Positions 10,801-21,758 of a stretch of DNA of 64,000 nucleotides are shown here, piece by piece. This DNA is from Raphanus sativus (taxonomy: Eukaryota > Streptophyta > Magnoliopsida > Brassicales > Brassicaceae), in assembly GCF_000801105.2 (NCBI RefSeq), contig NC_079511.1:21475792-21539791 (forward strand), given 5' to 3'. Below the pieces are notes generated by a model. It saw nothing but the letters and a program-made list of their open reading frames with translations. It was not told the origin of the DNA and did no database searches. A program made the position numbers and the translations under genes. Position 1 is the first letter of the stretch, and each line of letters starts with the position of its first letter.

Positions 10801-12837
10801 TTTGTTAACCTTGAAGTTGATGTCTTTAAGCGCGGGTACGTTGTCCTCATCATCCCAACTGAAACTTCCATCTCTAACCTCCACGGCGACACGACCATCA
10901 CACCCTATGGATCTCTCCACGGCCTCTTTAGACAGCTCTTTGCTCATCATGTACGAGTCGAGCCTTCCAAGAGAGATCATCGCCTGCGAGAGAGATATCA
11001 TAGACTGAGGAAACGTCCTGATAGGTTCTTGCAAGATCTTGAAAATGGTGGTGGTGGTGAACACGGTCCCAGCGTCTAGCTTGACTCCCAAGAAAAGCGC
11101 GGTGGCGAACGTGAGAGCAGAGATGAGCACCGGTGTGCTCCAGAGAACAATGATGTTTCCGGCTATCGAATAAAGAAACTTAGAGAGCCAATCAAACTCC
11201 ATTCCCCTGAAGTTGAGGATCCTCTTGTTGAAATGATTCTCCCAAGCCTGGAACTTGATCACACGCATATAGTTAAGCATCTCGTTGGTGGCTTTCATAC
11301 GAGAATCTCTGTTTCCCATCAAGCTGAACTGGTACCTGTTGTTTCTCTTAGTCCCTAGGAGGATGAATACAAACACACCAGTGAGGCCAACGATGGCCGT
11401 GACAACAGACGCGCCTAGGCTTCCGTAGAGAAGCACTAACGCGAGAGTCACTTGTAAGGGCATAAGCCAGATTGCGTGGAGCTGAAGCATCATGTCAGAG
11501 AGCTGCTGTGCATCGACAGCCATGTAGTTCACGATTTGACCGACGCCGTGGTTCTGACGCGCGGAGCTAGTGAGCTTTAAACCTTTCTTGTACAATGCAG
11601 TGATGAGAGTGGAGCGTATAAGCATCCCGAGCTTCTGAGAGTTGAAGTTAAACTGATGCGTCGTCAAGACCTCGACGAACTTGGCGACGAGGAGGACGAG
11701 GACGAGGTAGTACCCTTGCAAAGGCGATGATCTCTTGCCTGAGGTGAAGTCGACGAAGCTCTGGATGAGAACGGGACCAACGTACATGACGCAAAGACGT
11801 ACGATCGCTAAGATGGCGGTAAAAAGGATCTCTTTCCAGAAACATCTTATTAGTGTGGTACGGACAGGATGGCTCGAGTTTTCAGACGGTTTAGGCCAGT
11901 TGGATTCGAAGACGAGCGCGAGCCTCTCTGCTTTGTGTTCTGGAGAGAGCGTGGGGACTTCTTCGAGAGTCAACGGTGATTTGTAGCCTTTGCTGAGTAA
12001 AGGATTCATCCATAACCAAAACATCTTTGAGAAAGCCGAAGCGGATGCGTAAAGAGAGACGTTGTTATTGTCAGATTTCTCCGAAACGGCGTCGTCTGGT
12101 TTATTATGATTACCGTTGCTCTCTTCATTTGTGACAACAACGCCTGTGGTCCCTCTGACGGAAGCGGTGAGCAGAAAGACGGTTAAGGGGAAGGAGAAGA
12201 ACGAAGCGACGTCTTCGGCTATCAAGCTTGCACCGCCGGAGAGTAATTGGAGGACCCCGGAGACGGCGAAGAGTGTTGTGACGACGAAGCTTGAACACCA
12301 GTAGATTCTTAGCGACAAGGGATGGCTCGGCGATGCGAATCTCTTCTCGTGGAGGACGAGAACTGCGATGACGGCGTTTGTGACGGCGTGGATTAGCCAG
12401 AACATCGGGTCTACGAGGTTCCATGGTCTCTGAGTCCGTCTCTTCCCCGTGAACGCCAACACACAGAGCACAACGGAGCAAAACGACAATAAAACGGTGG
12501 ATACGACAGTGGTTTTGAACCATGCGGTTGTTCTTGTTTGGATTATTCTTCCACGGTTTTGGAGAAGAGGTTTCCTAACCTCGACACTTCCGTTGATAGT
12601 GGAAGAAGAAGAGGAAGAAGATGAGCGAAAGAGCTTCTGAAGAGCGAAGAAGACGAGGACGAGGATGAACAGAAGATCTACGGCGGAGAAGAGAACACGT
12701 TGAGGGCATGGGGAGAGGAAAACAAATCTCAGCCATTGGATTGCTACCGGAAGAGAAGATGTGGATTCTATAACGGCTGACGAAGAACATGAGAGCTCGG
12801 AGAGCCACATAGAAGGAGAAGAAGAAAACCACCACAT
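7346..12837 (-). CDS. ABCC4/ABCC14-like: ABC transporter, subfamily C (MRP type), full length
   Basis: ATP-driven exporter of organic anions and conjugates; plant ABCCs act at the vacuolar or plasma membrane. Eight exons join in frame with GT-AG introns: 12837-10387, 10311-10225, 10060-9392, 9148-8689, 8569-8355, 8267-7962, 7887-7824, 7686-7346, giving 1530 aa. Order: hydrophobic N-terminal TM0-like segment; TMD1 (about 330-610); NBD1 with Walker [10 protein letters not shown], signature LSGGQKQR, Walker B VYFLDD and H-loop THQ; an acidic linker; TMD2; NBD2 with GRTGSGKST, divergent signature WSVGQRQ, Walker B LLFLDE and H-loop AHR. I chose the Met of [11 protein letters not shown] because the upstream in-frame ATG (12852) lies about at the expected transcription start. 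The N-terminus and the family length (about 1515-1540 aa) point to the ABCC4/ABCC14 pair; I cannot separate the two. No breaks seen. Confidence 0.95.
7746..7810. repeat. (TA)n microsatellite in ABCC intron 7
   Basis: An uninterrupted TA tract of roughly 32 units sits between exon 8 and exon 7 and makes up about half of that 137-bp intron. Confidence 0.95.
8611..8664 (-). mobile_element. Tail-only retroposon in ABCC intron 4
   Basis: The 17-bp repeat GTATCAACTATTTATTT occurs at 8611-8627 and 8648-8664. The 20 nt between read, on the minus strand, AAAGTGACAAAAAAATAAAA. The A-rich part abuts the repeat, as expected for target-primed reverse transcription. Removing insert and one repeat leaves an 82-bp intron. 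Confidence 0.75.
9182..9351 (-). mobile_element. Retroposed 5S rRNA with poly(A) tail and target duplications, in ABCC intron 3
   Basis: A complete 5S rRNA-like sequence (9341 down to 9222) is followed on the minus strand by a short stretch (AAAAAAAGTGTTTC) and about 13 A residues. The whole is flanked by perfect 10-bp repeats CATCAAATAT at 9182-9191 and 9342-9351. Taking out insert and one repeat leaves an 83-bp intron, like its neighbours. Confidence 0.9.
9222..9341 (-). rRNA. 5S rRNA: 5S rRNA pseudogene (full length, 120 nt)
   Basis: The minus strand begins GGGTGCGATCATACCAGC and ends TTGTGTTGCACCCCT. It contains the internal promoter region around CAGTTAAGCGTG and GAGTAGTACTAGGATG. A handful of substitutions are seen against the plant 5S sequence I know, for example AATCCGC for ACTCCGC and GTTTGGACG for GCTTGGGCG. 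It is a single copy inside an intron, not a 5S array, so it is a pseudogene. Confidence 0.93.
10078..10187 (+). mobile_element. 78-bp truncated retroposon with 16-bp target duplications in ABCC intron 2
   Basis: AAATACAAGTTCAAAA is repeated exactly at 10078-10093 and 10172-10187. The 78 nt between end in TTCTTTCAAAAAAAAAAA next to the second copy. Removing insert and one repeat leaves a 70-bp intron. I do not recognise the source body. Confidence 0.75.
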
Positions 12838-12875
12838 CTTCCCAGATAACAATCCGTCAACAAAGAGATATGTTC

Positions 12876-12901
12876 TTTTTATACAACTCTCTGGTCACGT
12901 G
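12876..12901 (-). promoter_or_regulatory. Core promoter of the ABCC gene: TATA box and G-box
   Basis: On the minus strand TATAAAAA lies at 12883-12876, about 40 bp before the chosen ATG, and a palindromic CACGTG (G-box) lies at 12901-12896. The spacing predicts a very short 5' leader. G-boxes bind bZIP/bHLH factors and often mark ABA or light response; that role here is inference. Confidence 0.55.
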
Positions 12902-12959
12902 TTTATTATATACTCATTTACTTATGACAGCATATATTATATATTTCAATAAATACTTC

Positions 12960-13214
12960 TTTTTTGTTCTTTCTTGACGGGAAATAAATGCATTTTGATT
13001 TTGTAATGACGTATTTTTGTTTTTTTAAGTGAATACGTTTCGGGCTTGGCTTCAGAAGATCGTGGCTGCGGTCTTGCGGATGCTTTAGCGTAGTAGCCCT
13101 TCTACTATTCTTGTGTTTAGTTTTCAACCACAATTATATTTGTTCATTTTTCAATTTGAGAAAATATATAAATTGCATTAATATTCCACAATAATATTTC
13201 GTCAGTGGATAAAT
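12960..13214. other. Upstream region of the ABCC gene
   Basis: I see no further gene. A GC-richer patch (13030-13110, with CGGTCTTGCGGATGC) is unlike its neighbours, but I cannot identify it. Confidence 0.4.
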
Positions 13215-13530
13215 TACTAGGGCAATTCCCTCAAATAGTCATTTTTAAATTTTGATCACAAAATAGCCTTAAAAAAATAAAATGATCAAAATAGTTCATT
13301 TTTATTTAAAAAAATTTAATATTTATTTTTTATTTCTTGAAATATTTGAAACTTCATCCCCGAAACCCATCATTTAACTCTAAATCCTAAGTTTAGATTA
13401 GTTAAACCAAGAATTATAATGTATATTTTATTATTTAATAAAAAAATTGGTCATTTTTCTTTTTTAAAAACTATTTTGTGAAAATAAACTAAAAAAACTA
13501 TCTAAAAGAATTTTTCAAATTTTTATTATG
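13215..13530. mobile_element. Probable MITE with degenerate inverted ends
   Basis: The left end (CCTCAAATAGTC, ATCACAAAATAG) and the right end (CTATTTTGTGA, GAATTTTTCAAA) are roughly complementary around a core containing CCCCGAAACCC. No clear target-site duplication, so family and limits are tentative. Confidence 0.45.
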
Positions 13531-13866
13531 ATACTAGAGATTTATTCTGTGTACTTATCTGAGTCTTATATTCTTATGTTGTTGACAAAATAATATAAAA
13601 AAAATTGTTGGAAATTGGAATGTTTCACAATAAGCTAACTAGTTAGTTGATTTCTTTGAAAAGTATTTTAAACTCTAAGTTGTTCAAAGATTAAAAGGTA
13701 TATAATCTAAAAAACAAAATAGGAAAATAGCATATAGGGTAAGTATCCGCTGGACCAGGACTGATTGTACAATAAATAATTAAATTATGTAAGTTCAGAT
13801 GTTTTAATCAAAAAATTATGTCAGATAATGTACCCATGACCTTGACCCAAACTATTCGTTGGCTAA

Positions 13867-14790
13867 TCTATTCTATTAAAACAGAAGTACATAATTAGAT
13901 TAACCATTAATGTTTCACTATATTTACATTGTCATGCTACTGAGATATTAAATGAAGTTATATTTAAGTATGATTGTCTTTTCCTAATTTAAACAATAGA
14001 TTTAAGCATTTAATGTTTTTTCTTAATTTAAATAATAGATTTCCTTAATAAAATCTTAACCAAAATATATTTTCTAATATATTTTGTATTAACATATTAA
14101 ATATTTTTTAATATTTATTAGTAATAAATAATAAAATAAAAAATCACACATCATAATCAATTTATATAACATATAAATAAAATATTTTTTTCATATATTA
14201 TTAGCATAATGCTTCCTATATAAGTCCAATTAGTTATAAATATAAGATTTGTTTATATGATACACTGTGATATAATAGACGACTAAATCACAAAATATAA
14301 TTATTTTAAAGTAATAAATAAAACCGTTATGTTTTAAAATGTTATGTTAACAATTATGTAATACATTTTAATTTAAAAATATATATAGTATACCATTAGT
14401 GTAGAGAAAAAATTTAAAGTGAAAGAAAATATTTATACGGTTACGGATCAAACTCTAGAAATAAACAAAAACAGCGCAACATTATTTTTCTGTAACAAAT
14501 TTATTTTAATAGAAATTATAGTTCCAAATATGCTTATATATTTTATGTATTTATAATTTTATTTTCTCTGTATTTGAGGGATGATAAGATTTTTGAATTG
14601 AAAAAAATTATGACCCACCTCTATATTATGTTAATTAGCAAATTAAAAAATTATATCAGAATATTTTATTAAAATTTAAATTTAAATTTTTATTATAACT
14701 GCAAAGATTAATATTACGAATACATCATTTAATATTAAAAAAATTATAAAATAAATATCCACCCGCCCGGTCGGGCGGGTCAATATCTAG
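13867..14790 (+). mobile_element. Non-autonomous Helitron, 924 bp
   Basis: It starts TCTATTCTATTAAAAC at 13867 after A (13866). It ends with the hairpin CCCGCCCGGTCGGGCGGG, then TCAATATCTAG at 14790 before T (14791). TC start, CTAG end, GC hairpin and A/T target are all present. The interior is AT-rich with no coding sequence. Confidence 0.92.
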
Positions 14791-15359
14791 TGTTTTGTTA
14801 TATTGGAATTCAAAGATAAGACAAATTCGTTGGAATGAGAAATTTCGATTCGGATCTCCTGTGTATATTACTATAATGTATTCTTTAATAAGAAAAGATA
14901 TATTAATCGGAATGATATTTTTTTGTATACTATTTTACATGTATCTTCTAATTTAGTTGAGAAAAAATCTAGTTTAGATTTACTAATTTAATTTTAAAAA
15001 CATACACGCGCAAACGTTTTTCTAAAATAAATCAGTAGTCGGGAAAAGAGCAACTGATTAGGTAGGGTATGATCCAAAGTACTGATCTTAAGTGTTACTA
15101 AATCTCCGTTTTAAGTGTGGTTAATTTCAAACACTTTTGTGGTGGAAAATTTTGTATCCCTTCATTTGGTCAAAATAAAGTTGTTGCTGAGTAAAAAAAC
15201 AAATCAGTCGTCCTCCCTTTGAAAAAAGGTTTCTTGTTTGTTGACATTGATCAACATAAAGAATATAAGAATAGTACAAAAGGTGAAAACAAAATAAGAG
15301 TGGAAAGGGTCGTCTGAGACTTGTCTTCCTTTTTAGATCCCCCCAGTACAGTAAGATAA
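14791..15359. repeat. Duplicated segment, copy 1 (left part)
   Basis: From about 14930 this matches 20976-21429 closely (shared ACACGCGCAAACG, GGTAGGGTATGATCC, AATCAGTCGTCC). Copy 1 continues after the PIF/Harbinger insertion at 18974. No coding sequence I recognise. Confidence 0.85.
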
Positions 15360-15573
15360 GAGCATCCCCATTAGTGAACCCCAAGAGGAGGTTCATAAGG
15401 ATTTTTTTTATTGTTTTTTGGTGGGTTCGGAAATAGTGACGAACCCGTATTAATTTTCCTCTTCCATTAGTGAACCCGAAAATGGAGTTCATAAGAATAA
15501 AATAATATTTTTTATTTTTTTACTTATTTTAAGTTTTTATTTAATACAATGGAAATTAAAAAACATACAAAGA

Positions 15574-16898
15574 TTATTCATCTAGATTACCAAATTTTTG
15601 CCATATATTTTCAACTAAATCGGCTTTCAAACGATCATGTTTTTGTTGATCCCGAATTTGAGCTTGAATGCCATGCCTATTAACGAAGTTGGAAGGGGAG
15701 TCCGTAGGTTGCGAGATTTCCACCTGTGAACTCCTGCTTGACTCTCCCGACTCGAACTCAGATCTATCAGACAGAATATATGTGTTTCGTTCGTTCTCTA
15801 CTATCATATTGTGTAGTATGACACAAGTTCTCATAATCTTTCCAATCTTTTCCTTGTCCCATAGTAGAGCAGGATTTTTTACTATTGCAAACCTCGATTG
15901 CAAAACTCCGAAAGCACGTTCGACATCTTTTCTGGCGGATTCTTGTTTTTCAGCAAAAAGCTCAGCTTTAAGACCTTGAGGTAGTGGGATGGATTAGATA
16001 AAATGTTGACCATTTCGGATAGATTCCGTCTGTAAGGTAGTACGCCATACGATAATTGTGGCCGTTGACCGTGAAATTAACTTTAGGGCTCGACCTTGTA
16101 TAATGTCAGAAAAAACTTGGGACCGATCGAGAACATTAATATCGTTTAGGGTACCTGGTAAACCGAAAAATGCGTGCCATATCCAAAGATCCTGTGATGC
16201 CACAGCCTCTAAGACAATGGTCGGCTTTCCGTGACCTCGTGTGTACTGCCCTCTCCAAGATCTTAGGCAGTTTTCCACTCCCAATGCATACAGTCGATGC
16301 TGCCTATCATTCCCGGAAATCCGTGTACCTCTCTGATATCGAGTAATCGTTGAAGATCAGCTGGTGTAGGTTTTCGTAGATACTCATCTCCAAACAATTG
16401 TATTATCGCTTCGTTGAACTTCTCCAAACATAAAAGTGCGGTACTCTCACCAAGTCGGAGATTTTCGTCATACGTATCTCCCGATTGACCATATGCTAGC
16501 ATACGTATAGCCGCATTACACTTTTGAAGTGCAGATAGGCCGTACCTTCCGTGAGCATTTGGTCTTTGACGAAAGTATGGAACTTCATTACTCAGGCGAT
16601 CGACAATGGAAAGGAACAATGGCTTGGTCATTCGAAAACGCCGCCTAAATATTTCTGGTGGGTATGTAGGATTTTCACTGAAATAGTCTTTCCAAAGGTC
16701 TTGGTGGCCTTGCTCCCTATGTCTTTCGATATAAGCTCGTCTCTTCGGCTTGTTAATTTGTTGGTCGATGAAATTATCAACTTGTTGGTCGATAAAATTA
16801 TCAACATGTTGGTCGAACGTATCTTCAATTAGTTTATCTGCTGCATCATCTAATGAGAAAGACATCACTTGAACACTTATTCCTTCATACAAAACCAA
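15574..16898 (-). pseudogene. PIF/Harbinger transposase (HARBI1/ALP1-like), frameshifted
   Basis: The DDE transposase would cut and rejoin the element ends. The first piece (16898-16263) starts MSFSLDDAADKLIED and contains FRRRFRMTKPLFLSI and IGSIDCMHWEWK (first Asp). The second piece (about 16284-15994) contains GLPGTLNDINVLDRS (second Asp). The third (about 15990-15574) contains ESARKDVERAFGVLQ (Glu) and ILHNMIVENERN. All three catalytic residues survive, but the frame changes between WEWK and the next block (apparent loss of one A), again after QGRALK, and again before IPLPQG. It cannot be translated as one protein. No MYB/SANT partner ORF was seen in the element. Confidence 0.9.
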
Positions 16899-16909
16899 AA
16901 TGAAAAATA

Positions 16910-17275
16910 TAAATCTTCAATAGTTTAATAAGAAACATATGTTTTGATTTTAAAAAAAAAATAAATTATTCACAAGTTTAATAAGAAACAATTCTTTTCC
17001 GAAAAAATATTAAATTCTTCACTAGTTTAAAAAGAAACATAATTTTTTTGAAAAAAATAAATTTTCTTCACTAGTTTAATAAGAAACATATCTTTTTTGA
17101 AAAAAAAAAAATTATTCACAAGTTTAATAAAAAACAATTCTTTTTTGGAAAAAAAATTAAATTCTTCACTAGTTTAATAAGAAACATATCTTTTTTGAAA
17201 AAAGAAATAAATTCTCCACTACTTTAATGAGAAACATATTTAAAAAAAAAAAATTTAAAACTTCACTAGTTTTTA
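16910..17275. repeat. Tandem repeat, about 60-65-bp units, inside the PIF element
   Basis: The phrase CACTAGTTTAATAAGAAACA, followed by a T/A-rich spacer (TCTTTTTTGAAAAAA), recurs about six times with small length changes. Confidence 0.8.
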
Positions 17276-17284
17276 AAAAATATT

Positions 17285-17630
17285 TTTGACAAAGAGAGAT
17301 AGAGAGAAGAGTGATAGAGAGAAGAGTGATAGAGATTTGCATTGGAGAGTATATTTGTCTTGATAGTTCTCTTGATACTTGGAGATAAGAGTGTTGTTGA
17401 TTGTGTTGTTGGAGAGAAGAGTGATAGAGAGAAGAGTGTTGTTGATAGTGTTGTTGGAGAGAAGAGTGATAGAGAGAAGAGTGTTGTTGATAGTGTTGTT
17501 GGAGAGAAGAGTGATAGAGAGAAGAGTGATAGTTCTCTTGATACTTTGAGAGAAGAATGATAGAGTGAAGAAGAGACTGATACAAGAGTGATACAGTAAA
17601 GAAGAGACTGATACAAGAGTGAGCAAATTT
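17285..17630. repeat. 45-bp minisatellite (GAGAGAAGAGTGATAGAG family) inside the PIF element
   Basis: Exact 45-bp spacing is seen between GTTGGAGAGAAGAG copies at about 17409, 17454 and 17499. Shorter GAGAGAAGAGTGATA units flank both sides. The period is a multiple of three, which keeps all frames open and explains the overlapping long reading frames here; I do not regard them as genes. Confidence 0.85.
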
Positions 17631-17973
17631 ATGAAACAAACACCCTGCTTTATATATAGAGTTTGCAGAGTGAAGACAATACATAGCCGATACAAGTTCA
17701 AGACATGTGGTTGCTACCCGTGAGCAACCAAACAAGTACAAAGTAGAAAGAAACCAAACAAGACAAGTTAATTGAAATGAAGTGTAGAAAGAAACAAAAT
17801 ACTACACTTTCCCGTGAAACACAACAACCATAAAGCTAATAAACATGTGCATTTCCTTCCTGCCATACAACTTGAACTCCAGCCCGTGACCTGCAAGACA
17901 AAAGAAAACAAAATTATGTACTCATTCCCACAACAGCAAGCAACCAACATGAAGTACAAATGAACCACAAGAT

Positions 17974-18060
17974 CAAGCAACCAAATGAACACAAGATCAA
18001 GCAACCAAATGAACACAACATCAAGCAACCAAATGAACACAACATCAAGCAACCAAACAA
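17974..18060. repeat. 24-bp tandem repeat (CAAGCAACCAAATGAACACA)
   Basis: Units start at 17974, 17998, 18022 and 18046, the last partial. They are nearly identical and so recent. Confidence 0.9.
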
Positions 18061-18082
18061 TCGATAGAAGTACAAACCCATC

Positions 18083-18299
18083 TCAAATCATATCAGAAAT
18101 GAGTTTGTCCATGAGGGTGATTTCGCTTGCAGTTAGATGGGTAGGGTCTTTCTCCTCCTTCGCCTGAACCTCGTCAATCATTCTCCCACCACAGTAACAC
18201 CTTGTTGGTATCCCGTACTCTGAATCAGCAACATACATCAAGCTGTTGTTGTACTCAATGTTCCTCTTCATGTCTCTTCTCTCTGCTGCGGGATCCATC
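18083..18299 (-). pseudogene. Captured fragment of a plant GRF-type zinc-finger-like gene
   Basis: The minus strand reads MDPAAERRDMKRNIEYN, later YGIPTRCYCGGRMIDEV, then ASEITLMDKLISDMI. The CYCGG motif after a GIP-type lead resembles the start of the GRF zinc-finger proteins that are numerous in Brassicaceae genomes. The rest of the finger is absent. Upstream on the minus strand (18400-18780) lies leader-like sequence with several AACCCTAA boxes. It looks like a host promoter-exon piece carried by the PIF element; the function of this truncated frame is unknown. Confidence 0.5.
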
Positions 18300-18973
18300 T
18301 CTAGCACAAACAAATCATTCACAAAACTCATTAGCTCAATATGATGAAAACGAAACAATAAACCTGTCTACACGATTTAAAACCATAAAACGAAACCCAC
18401 ACTATCGATTAAGAACCGTAACCTGTAAAACCCCCAAATCAATTTCGAACCCTAACCCTAAATCCCCAAATCAATTTATAATCCCCGATAAAACCATAAC
18501 TCGGTAAATACAACCCCGCATGACGCTTAATCGAAAACCCCAACTCGATTTTGAACCCTAATATGAAAACCCTAAATCGATTGAGAATCCCCGAGACCCA
18601 AAACGCTTCAAAATTGTGGAGAATCTACTCGATACTGACCTGAGCTCGTGGAGGGGACCGTTCGTCGTCGATTTGATGGTCAAAAGCTTCGGAAATCGCC
18701 GTCGCACCTGAATCGCCTCTCAATCGCCTTTCAGAGAAACAAACCCTAGGTATCGAAGAAGAAAAGGAAAATGAATGGTCTCGGTCAATGCTTCACGTAA
18801 ACTCGAAAATGCGGGGCCAATGGGTTACCAACACGTGTCTTGAACCCGGCTAAGAACGGATCATGCGTAAGACTCGGGTCACCGAAATTAGCTCATTTTC
18901 GATTTATTTTTCCTTGTCCGGCTCTATGAACCCGAACCCATGAACCCTTTAAAAGCCCCCAATGGGCATGCTC

Positions 18974-20160
18974 TAACAAGGGTCCCGTTTTATAGACTTT
19001 AACTCGATGCGGAAAAGTCGATACTTTTAAGTGCAATTATTGGACTTGTCACCTAACCTTATATCATGGAGCCATGAATACACTTTCTTCTGACTCCACC
19101 ATGAATACACGTTTTAATGAGTAAAAAGAAATCATTGAGAAAAAACCATGTTTTTAAAAGGGAAAATTATCGAAACGGAACATAGTATAAAATCAATTTT
19201 GTCTATTTTATCTCTCTTTTACCTTTTATATTTCTAAAAATTAATGAAATAAATAGTTTTGTGAATCAAAAAAATTATAAAAATATAAACAATTAATAAA
19301 ACACTCATATACACAAACTGATATTTTTTTTGTTGAAAAATTTAATAAATAAAAATTTTAAATTACGTTCTACTAAAAGTATAGAAAAATGAGTTAGTAG
19401 AAAACAAATTTTAGATTCAACATGCTCATCTACTTTTTTTGAACGAACAATCTAGTTTTTATTAAAATTTTAAATAAAGAGAATGTAAATTCTACTATTC
19501 ATAAAGATAGCCACTTTTCTATGGAGTGTAGATTCTATTTTTATGAAGTATTCTAAAGTTTCGGGAATGCAAAATCTAGAATTCACTCATATGTCTACAT
19601 AAGGTATAAATTGCATTCAAGATTTTTGTCGTTGTTCTGAAAAAGTAGAATGTGTCATCTACGTAAGAAAATATGTTTATTGCAAAAATTAAGGAAATTT
19701 CAGTTACGTAAAATATTATAATTTCCTAAAACGTGTTTTGATCGCTTTTTTGCAAAAAAAAAAAAATCAAAAAATATTATTTTCTGTGTTTTCTTCTTTA
19801 TCAATCTAGGATGTCTCCATAGTTTATCTTGTAATTTTCACAAATTCTTGTTCTATTTTTATTTTTATTAAAAGTTTTAATAAAACTATAAGATTACAAA
19901 GTTTTAAACTTTTTATAAAAAATAAAACTTTGTAAAACGTATTTATAAAGTTTATTTAACGTTTTTATTAAAAACTTTTTGTTAATTTTAATTTTTTATA
20001 AAAACTAATGGTTGTACATATAGTATAATATTTTTCAACAAGGGTTAGTTTTAGGATTATGAAAAATATTATACTAAAGAGACAATTTAAAATGGTTTCA
20101 TACTATATGGACAACCATGTTGAATTTTTGTTCTATTTTTAAAATGTTTCCTTTTTCAAA
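18974..20160. other. Duplicated segment copy 1 (right part) and AT-rich spacer
   Basis: Positions 18974 to about 19310 continue the paralogy with 21430-21755 (AACTCGATGCGGAAAAGTCG, CACTTTCTTCTGACTCCACC). After that only AT-rich sequence is visible. Confidence 0.75.
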
Positions 20161-20169
20161 AGAGGTTTT

Positions 20170-20940
20170 CATATTAAATTTTTATTTTTTGTTTTCAATA
20201 AATAAAACAACGGAAAATATAGAAAAAACAATAAGCTTAATAATCCGACCAAAAACAAGCAGGCATTTGCAACACAACAATAAAATGAAACAGAAAACAA
20301 AAGCAGCATAAACGATACCAATGAACTCGCCGGAACAAGCCACGCACCGCCACATAGGCAAAAGCACTCACCACCATAAACCATCAAAAGAAGCAGAGTC
20401 CAAAACAGAGGAACTGCTACACCGAGAAGCGAATGTGAACCTCAACCGAGTCTTGACGATCACCAAAGCCATAAACGACCACCGAAAAAAATGAAGAGGA
20501 GGAATCCCCGATATGAGAGCACAAAAAAAAGAAAAAGCAAAAAACTCCAAGAGTAGAAAACATATGACCGGCTTCGCCGGTTTGGAGCCGACGAGTGGAT
20601 AGGCCGAAGCCACACCCAACGACCTAATCGCTTCCACTGCCACCAGAGAAAAATCTAAACCTAGCTCCACTGATGTCTTCAAAGTGAGCAGGAAACAAAG
20701 ACATGAGAACCTGGTGGTTCAGATCTGAGCACAGACATCACTGTGACGTCACATCTTCTCGTTGAAAAATCCCCACTGCCACGTTGGAAGAACTGAAGCT
20801 GGTCAACTCCGATGTGGATCTATGTAGCCAAACTCATGAAGCTTAGATGAACATGACCCAAATCTGCTCCCACATAGCCAAGCCACAAATATTTAAACCG
20901 CTACAACCACCAGAAACCACTATGCAACCTATGATGCCTC
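20170..20940 (-). other. GC-richer block, possibly a retroelement untranslated region
   Basis: Composition differs sharply from the flanks. On the minus strand it contains GACATCAGTGGAGCTAGG, GGCTTCGGCCTATCC and a T-rich 3' part ending near AATATGAAAACC. Open frames of 60-104 codons show no domain I know. I suspect a LINE untranslated region but cannot prove it. Confidence 0.3.
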
Positions 20941-20975
20941 ATATCTCATCATTATAACCAAAAAACGAGGTTACT

Positions 20976-21758
20976 AAATCTAGTTTAGATTTACTAATTT
21001 AATTTTTGTATACTATTTTACATGTATCTTCTAATTTAGTTGAGAAAAAATCTAGATTAGATTTACTAATTTAATTTTAAAAACATACACGCGCAAACGT
21101 TTTTCTAAAATAAATCAGTAGTCGGGAAAAGAGCAACTGATTAGGTAGGGTATGATCCAAAGTACTGATCTTAAGTGTTACTAAATCTGTGTTTAAAGTG
21201 TGGCTACACACTTTTGTGGTGGAAAATTTTGTATCCCTTCATTTGGTCAAAATAAAGTCGTTGCTGAGTAAAAAAACAAATCAGTCGTCCTCCCTTTAAA
21301 AAAAGTTTCTTGTTTGTTGACAGGATCAGCATAAAGAATATAAGAATAGTACAAAAGGTGAAAACAAAATAAGAGTGGAAAGGGTCGTGTGAGACTTGTC
21401 TTCCTTTTTAGATCCCCAGCACAGTAAGATAACAAGGGCCCTGTTTTATAGACTTTAACTCGATGCGGAAAAGTCGATACTTTAAGTGCAATTATTGGAC
21501 TTGTCATCTTATATCATGGAGCCATGAATACACTTTCTTCTGACTCCACCATGAATACACATTTTAATGAGTAAAAAGGAATCATTGAGAAAACCATGTT
21601 TTTAATGGGAAAATTGTTAAAACAGAACAGTATAATTGTACGTTGTAACTAGTATAAAATCAATTTTGTCAATTTTATCTCTTTTTTATTTTTTATATTT
21701 CTAAATTAATGAAATAAATAGTTTTGCGAATAAAAAAATTATAAAAATCATAAACTGT
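20976..21758. repeat. Duplicated segment, copy 2 (empty site for PIF)
   Basis: Paralogous to 14930-15359 plus 18974-19310, but without the PIF insertion: CAGTAAGATAACAAGGG runs through the target TAA. The copia LTR at 21759 interrupts it on the right. Confidence 0.9.

Larger units (their letters stand above)
15360..18973 (-). mobile_element. PIF/Harbinger DNA transposon, 3614 bp, with TAA target duplication
   Basis: The ends are inverted (GAGCATCCCCATT at 15360; complement of GAGCATGCCCATT at 18973). They are flanked by TAA at 15357-15359 and 18974-18976. The paralogous segment at 21420-21435 has a single TAA and no insert, proving the boundaries. The interior holds a broken PIF transposase (15574-16898), a 60-65-bp repeat stretch, minisatellites, and a fragment of an unrelated plant gene with its own leader. 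Confidence 0.95.

Noticed and set aside
10375..12852. ATG at 12852 (MLSGKMWW...) as start of the ABCC protein
   Set aside because: It lies only about 24 bp from the TATA box, about at the expected transcription start; the next in-frame ATG (12837) gives the family-typical N-terminus.
7265..12952. Many plus-strand open frames across the ABCC gene (for example 9858-10064, 10408-11008, 11735-12304)
   Set aside because: They are antisense shadows of GC-rich coding exons, with no domains of their own.
17169..17741. Long serine/leucine- and tyrosine-rich frames in several phases (up to 190 codons)
   Set aside because: They follow the 45-bp minisatellite, whose period is a multiple of three, which keeps all frames open.
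17974..18060. CRISPR-like array
   Set aside because: Units are contiguous 24-bp tandem repeats without spacers, in a plant transposon.
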